From NCBI RefSeq assembly GCF_041146395.1, contig NC_090989.1, forward strand, positions 174,871,501 through 174,935,500: 64,000 nt of DNA. Direction: 5' to 3'. Position 1 is the first letter of the stretch. Each line of letters opens with the position of its first letter. A program made the position numbers and the translations under genes. The DNA is from Eulemur rufifrons. Lineage: Eukaryota; Chordata; Mammalia; Primates; Lemuridae. Shown piece by piece: positions 58,319 through 64,000 of this stretch. Below the pieces are notes generated by a model. That model was not told the origin of the DNA, searched no databases, and saw nothing but the letters and a program-made list of their open reading frames with translations.

Positions 58319-58924
58319 GCAAAAATAATTGAAAGATTTTTCAAAGTACTTCAACACCCAAATACCCCTTTCAGAAACAAACGGCATGAGATTCCAAATT
58401 AAAGATTCCAAATTTAAAAGGACAACTAACTACTCAGCACAGTGGATGAAATAGAACCTCACCAAAGTACATTATCACTAAATCTCAGAATCCTGGGAAT
58501 GAAAGGAGGAATCTAAAAACTTCCAGAAAAGAAAATCAGGTTAGCAAAAGATTAAGAGCCAGAATTTTTCAACAGTATCTAAGAGAGTGAAATGATAGAT
58601 CAATAAATAAAGGATATGCATATTTTTTAGAGACAAGGAGGTAATTCAAAAAAGATATAGCTGAATTTGTGAAAGTTGTTGCCTCAGGGAGACTGGAAAA
58701 GTGATGGGAGTGTACATAGAAGCTTTTTATTAATAAATAATGATATTTATAGAAATCATTTATTTTTAAAACTATTGTATGTATATAACTTGAAAAAAAT
58801 GAAGGCTAGGAATAAATTGTTAGCTCTCCAATAAGGAGAGAGAGAGAGAGAGAGAGAGAGAATAGGGTACCATGCATACATAGAGATGAATATTTCCTAC
58901 ACTAGAGGACGAGTTGGCGACTAC
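58319..58924. other. Unique sequence with (GA)n
   Basis: Nothing recognised apart from the microsatellite at 58835-58861. Confidence 0.5.
58835..58861. repeat. (GA)n microsatellite
   Basis: About 13 GA units. Confidence 0.95.
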
Positions 58925-59400
58925 TCTGTTGAAAGTGTCTGAAAATCAGCTCAAACTAGCTTAAAATTGATGTTAGATTTGTTGACTGTCAAAGCTAGAA
59001 GGATACTGGGGCAGCTCAGAATGTCAAAGGCAGGGCTGCAAGAACCAAGACTTCAGGATTTTGCTTGCCCCTGTCTTTGCTTGGCTGCATCACAAGGAGA
59101 AGCCTTCCTCATAAAGCACTAAAGAAGGCCACTGGAAGCCCACATTCACATATTTTCTACATTAGCAATCCAAGTGAAATGAGATCTTTATCCCAGTAGT
59201 CATATATCTGTTTGGGAAAGATAATTGGGTCCAACTTGAACAGAGCTCTCAGAGTAGCTGGGCCTGAGTCAGTTGCCCATTCCATTGGCCAGATTTGGAA
59301 AAGGTGTACACACCTTATCTCACTTTTCACTACAGCCATGGGGAGGGCAACTAGTTTCATGCAGTTATAACCTGGAACAACTTTGCCTCAACTGATCTCC
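58925..59400. repeat. Ancient interspersed-repeat-like sequence, family unassigned
   Basis: CAGCTCAAACTAGCTTAAAA at its left and GGGCCTGAGTCAGTTGCCCATTCC near 59260 follow the same order as a common old mammalian repeat, related to 18780-19290. Limits rough. Confidence 0.35.
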
Positions 59401-59639
59401 CTCCTGCTTTGGAGCTTTTGCAATGCCTTGGAACCAGCTGCCTTCAGAAAAACTCCTGCTGAAAACCTGGAAGTGCAAGAGAGTTAACATCCCATGGGGC
59501 AACTCTTGATCGCTGGGACATAGGAGCCAGTGGATAAATGGTGTGTTCTCCTCTGTCCCTCAGGCAAATCTTCTGAGATGCAGTCTCCTTGGCTCCTCAA
59601 AAGATCTCAGTGGGATTAGCGCCAGCTGCCTTTCATAGT

Positions 59640-59815
59640 GACCAACTCAAGAACACACCCTTATATTAGCTTTCCAATTCCTTCTATGTTTCTCTCCACT
59701 AACCTCTTCCACTAACTTCCACTCAGTTCTCTCTACACCTCTTCGCTGAGATCACTTTCTTCATTCAGGTCTTATCTCAGGGACCACTTTCTTCAGAGAA
59801 TACAGGCTTAAACAG
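59640..59815 (+). repeat. L2 LINE fragment
   Basis: CACTCAGTTCTCTCTACACC, then TTCATTCAGGTCTTATCTCAGGGACCACTTTCTTCAGAGAA matches the L2 'CAGGTCTCAGCTTAAATGTCACTTCCTCCAGGAAGCC' block in decayed form. Confidence 0.65.
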
Positions 59816-60785
59816 GGATTTTCTCAAATGTATATAGATACATTGTTAGACAAAAGATAACATACCTATTTTAGACACCATAATCCACTGATCTCAGGCA
59901 CTTCACTAGTGGCCTACAGATAACTTGAATTCATTCATTTCAGAAGGTGTAGTTTGGACTTTAACTTCATAATTATTTATTTTCATATGGACTGAATCTT
60001 CCAAAAAAATCCTAATTTAATATAAGACCAACTATAAATAGGAGACAAATTAGGCAAACAAATATGAAAAATATTTCTGTATACACCGTAAAGCAACAGA
60101 AATGATTTTCAGTATGATGGGAGCCCTCCAGCTATTGGGAAGTTGATGTGAGATACTCTTAGGAAAGAAGCTTGTTAAAATGATAGGAAACATGGGTGTT
60201 AGTTTAAAAACCTCATTAAAGACTGAGCCAACTTTTTTTAAACAAACTTCTGGATTACTACACTCAGAGTCAAAGAATGAGATAAAATATTTTGTGTTCT
60301 GGGGAATGTTTCTAAACTTATCCCATTTCAATAGTATTGTTTTTAAGAGGAATGGTTTAAATTCTTTATTTATTGTTGTCCTACTTCAAAATGGTTTTCA
60401 AATGACTGTTTTCTTTATTTATTGACTAAACAAATTAAATGTTGGTATTTATTTTAAAAACTCATATTCAGGCTCTACATGGCTCAAATAATTTAGTCTT
60501 TAAATTTTACCGAAGATGGTAGTGTAAATATGATGAAAGCATGTCTTTAAAAAGGTATGTGATGACTAGTCTGAATTTTTATGCAAATGTCACCTATATT
60601 CTCCATACTATGTATTATAACTTTCCATATTTATATATTATGTTTTCCCATTAAATTGTAATAACCTTGAAGACAGAGAATCTTAGACTTCTTTGCATCT
60701 CCTTTGGTTCCTAACAGTGAACATTACATGTAGAAGGTGAGAAAAAAATGTTTCATTCACTCATTTTAATGCTTATAACATAATA
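59816..60785. other. Mostly unique, one L2 end
   Basis: 60645-60735 (CTTGAAGACAGAGAATCTTAG...CTAACAGTGAACATTACATG) resembles an L2 3' end. The rest was not recognised. Confidence 0.45.
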
Positions 60786-60789
60786 ACTC

Positions 60790-61340
60790 TTTTTAGTAAG
60801 ATAAATCATCTTTATTATAAACAATTAATAAATAAGAAGTAAATAAAACATTAGTCACAATCCCACTATCACTACCCAAGGGTAACCAATAAGCAGTATT
60901 TAGTGTGTGTTCTTCTAGTCTTTTTTTCTACTTTACACAGACACACACCTTACACACAGATGTGTGCTGACTTATGTGACAAATATATGTACATATTTAA
61001 TAATATGAGATTATACTAAACATACTACTTTAGTATCTTGATTTATTTAAGTATCACAGTCATTTTTTTCAGTACATTATTAGATTTTATACTTTAAAAT
61101 TATTAATAAAAATTAAACCACACTGTAATTAAATCAATTAGTGCAGGAATATGTAATGAAAAAGTATTTCCTTACCCTCCCCTAACCCACATTTCTGAAG
61201 CAATCATTATTACAATTTGGTGTCTAACCTTCTACGGCTTTTGCTATATGTTCCTACAAATATAAATAAACAGAAAAACATAAACATGTGCAAGATATTA
61301 AGTCAATAACTGCATTTTCACACGCCCTTTGGAGCACAAT
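60790..61340 (-). repeat. Old L1-like 3' pieces, reverse strand (tentative)
   Basis: CAATCCCACTATCACTACCCAAGGGTAACC and ATATGTACATATTTAATAATATG, then a second similar piece at 61165-61330 (CCACATTTCTGAAGCAATCATTA), resemble old reverse-strand L1 3' sequence like that at 52430. Weak. Confidence 0.4.
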
Positions 61341-63390
61341 AAGGAAAAATGAATTTAGAAATGTCAGCATATCAGTTGTTTGGTTGATAAGACTGGTGCA
61401 TTAAAATTGAGTAAAAGTTGATAAATACAAATTTATTTCTATTAGACTCCTCATTAAGCTCCTTTTTATTAGTACTTAGATTCTCGATTTTACGTGGTCA
61501 GTCTTGGGAATCATCTTTGGTAAATATGGTTCCTATGGAGACAAAGGATGAGCAAATGACTCCTACAGTTTTCACTGGGGTCTCTACAGATGGATATCTA
61601 TTAAATTCAATAATAACTCAACGTTGACTAAAATTATCTCCTCTCAAGTGCCGAAGAAATATTTGTTGTTATCTTGTTTAGTAGGTAGAAAATTGGACTC
61701 GCATTCTTTTCAACCTTTGCTTAAAAGGGCCCCATAGGAAAATAACTTGAAGATTAATTCAATAGTCATTGAGTTTACAGAATGAGACACCTATGAAATT
61801 ATTAAAAACACTTAAATTCACAGAGTTGCTTGTCAAACTTACTTTAGTCTAATTAAATGGTTGTTTTAATCACTTCTCATAATTTATTTTACTCTAGATA
61901 AGAGGCAAATATATCAGTCTCCGAATAGTATTAAATATTTCCCTCATAATGTATCATCAACAAAGTCCTGCTGAATTAATGAATTGTGTGCTTGTTTGAA
62001 AGTGGGATTGTACTTGTCTAATTGTGGCATCAGTTGTCATGGAGACTATCAGCCAATCAGTGAATAAACGCCCTTACTTGGCAGTGTTTGGGTGAAGAAA
62101 GCTTTGTGCGGTTGTCAGCCTGAGATTTATGATGGTAAAACTATATTTGGCAGGCAAATCAATGTGTTGACCACTCTTTGTGTTTCTGCCCTCATCTTAA
62201 ATCAACCCCTTGATATTCAACTAGAATATTAAGAGACCCTGGGTCTTTGGAGCAGTTTTGTTATTAATAGATCACTTTTATAAACTGTGTATGGGATGAC
62301 TAGCTATTTGTATACATATCCAATGAAGGCAACCCCTGGTATTTCTTTGTGTTTGTAATTACAAATGTCAGATCTTGAAAGCAAGTGGGTATTAGAGGAT
62401 ATCTTTTTATGTCTACTATTAAAACATGTCGAGTGATCTATAAATTACCCCACATAGATAAACAGTGGATTAAAATTAGGCACTTTCACTCTGTCATCAC
62501 TATAATATTAATCACTAGAGTTTGGGTCTTTAATGTTAATATATACCTTTTAGCAGTATATGTCACTACATATTAAATTACATGATAGCTGACAGATTTT
62601 TAAATCAAAACATTTTTTTCTCCTAATGTCATAACATGATAAGAAATAAAGAATAATTTTTGCTTATGTAGAATATTGTTTAATCTTTGCATATGCTGTT
62701 TCTTATTGTTTATATTTTCAATGAACTAAGATTTTTTAATCAGTACCTATTTTTATTCACATACACACCAAAATAAGCGATAAAACTTTCATTTAATATA
62801 CAAAGAACTCTACGTAGTAATGCCCATAAAACCAATTCTATTTTACTAACTTTTAGTAAAACAAAATTGGGGTGAAATACCAAAATCTTCTAAGTTTTTT
62901 AATATTGTTCACCAGAATAAATTATTATCCAAAAACACATTATTAAGATTATGAGAAAATACATGACTTTTGTATCTTAATCAATCCAAAAGCAAAAGCT
63001 TTACATATACCATCTGATAAAGAGTGATTCAATTGCTTTCACTCTTTATAAATTTTGACTATTTTTTAGAGAGTATAAATAAATTGCATACAGTTAGTTG
63101 ACATAAAATAAATCCTTTGAAGAATGGGCAGGTAAGGTTGCTTCCATGTTAGTTAACGCCAGAACCAAAATTCCTTCTATGATTCCCCATCCTAATTTTC
63201 CCATCTGCTACTGCACAAATCCATTATGGAAGCTGAACCTTGCATGGAGTAAGCAGATAGCAAGGTAGTACTTTGCATAGAGCGAGTAAACAAATGGAAC
63301 AAACTTTCTTTACCTACTGCCCATTGGACTGAATGAAAAGTGGATCCTTCCCCATTAGACTGTTTCTATTTTTGTGGCCATTATGCTTCC
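61341..63390. other. Unique sequence without recognised repeats
   Basis: About 2 kb. No gene. Possible conserved regulatory DNA is discussed in the findings. Confidence 0.5.
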
Positions 63391-63394
63391 ATGA

Positions 63395-63480
63395 GACCCA
63401 CGAGGATAGGAACTATATCATATTTATCACGGTGTCTTCAGCATTTTGAACAAGGCTTGGCACACACTCAGCTTTCAGAA
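63395..63480 (+). repeat. L2 LINE 3' end fragment
   Basis: GAGACCCACGAGGATAGGAAC, GTCTTCAGCATTTTGAACAAGGCTTGGCACAC follows the L2 3' end ('CAGGGACT...CCCCAGCGCCTAGAACAGTGCCTGGCACA'). Confidence 0.7.
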
Positions 63481-63519
63481 AAGTTTGAGTGAATATCGGT
63501 TAAGCTGCCTTTTTAGAAT

Positions 63520-63665
63520 TTATTGCTTTTCCATCGTGTGAGGATGCAGCAAGAAGGTCCCACCATGAACCAGAGAGCGAGCCCTCACCAGACACTGAAT
63601 CTGTTGGCACTGACTGTGACTCCTCAGCCTCCAGAACTGTAAGAAATAAGTTTCTGTTGTTTATG
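63520..63665 (+). mobile_element. Partial MaLR-type LTR (3' part)
   Basis: TCGTGTGAGGATGCAGCAAGAAGG, CAGCCTCCAGAACTGTAAGAAATAAGTTTCTGTTGTTTA is the 3' half of a MaLR LTR. The start and the terminal CA are missing, so it is a fragment. Confidence 0.7.
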
Positions 63666-63669
63666 AAAG

Positions 63670-64000
63670 AAATATAATTTATTAATGAATATTAAAAATG
63701 AATGACTTGGCTTTTTTCCTCACTTAAACTCAAACATAGTCAATTAATCAAATAAAAATTATCTTATCTCTGATTAATAAGTCAAAATACATCCAGGAAA
63801 ATGAGAAAAAAATACCTTGAGAGGTGGTTAGAAAGATAGCGTTAAAATAATGTCACATATTACTGATGAACTTTTAAATATGATGGGAAATAGTATTTTA
63901 AAAATAATATCTGAATACCATAAGAGCCTTAACATAGTATAATAACAATAACTTTTATTTTTATATCCTTTCACAGTTCTTAAGGCATTTTTCACATATA
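63670..64000. other. Unique AT-rich sequence to the window edge
   Basis: Nothing recognised. Confidence 0.5.

Overview
The window is nuclear DNA of a primate, most probably a strepsirrhine (lemur group). The best evidence is the Alu type. The dimeric Alu at 55224-55555 and the reverse-strand copy at 32203-32566 carry the lemur-style linker between monomers (a TATGGACAGCTAGAAA-like stretch after the mid A-rich region), which human-lineage Alus lack. The youngest L1 also has a promoter region unlike that of human L1. I found no ordinary host gene, RNA gene or CpG-island promoter. Base composition is AT-rich and the region looks like intergenic or deep-intronic DNA. The only host-coding candidate is one possible internal exon at 14986-15317, whose gene I do not recognise.

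Layout. 1-16 kb: an Alu, LTR-like pieces, a palindromic mini-transposon (2034-2257), MIR/MER5A-type fossils, an MLT2-like LTR, an old L1 3' piece, an old Alu and the candidate exon. 16.2-17.7 kb: a mosaic of L1 3' ends. 18-40 kb: mostly unique AT-rich sequence with hAT fossils, a solo LTR with a clean 5-bp target duplication (23740-24212), old L1/L2/MIR pieces and a lemur-type Alu. 40.07-43.21 kb: a 5'-truncated reverse-strand L1 with a 15-bp target duplication. 43.73-51.38 kb: a full-length sense-strand L1. 51.4-64 kb: old L1/L2/MIR pieces, a lemur-type Alu, an Alu monomer, a decayed hAT (Charlie-like) transposon with recognisable transposase (55.85-58.32 kb), and two stretches without repeats near the end.

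The dominant feature is the full-length L1. It has a 21-bp target-site duplication, a 2.4-kb 5'UTR with an initial YY1-type motif and tandem CpG-rich promoter monomers (193-bp unit, at least two copies; plus a 74-bp repeat), an intact 334-residue ORF1, an intact 1292-residue ORF2 with all recognisable endonuclease, reverse-transcriptase and cysteine-motif residues, a G-rich 3'UTR, and two poly(A) runs separated by 70 nt that look like a 3' transduction. ORF1p and ORF2p would act together in cis: ORF1p coats the RNA while ORF2p nicks DNA and reverse-transcribes. This is the best candidate in the window for a live biological system.

Family names come from recognising consensus-like sequence by eye. 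Names of old fossil families, and ends without target duplications, are approximate.
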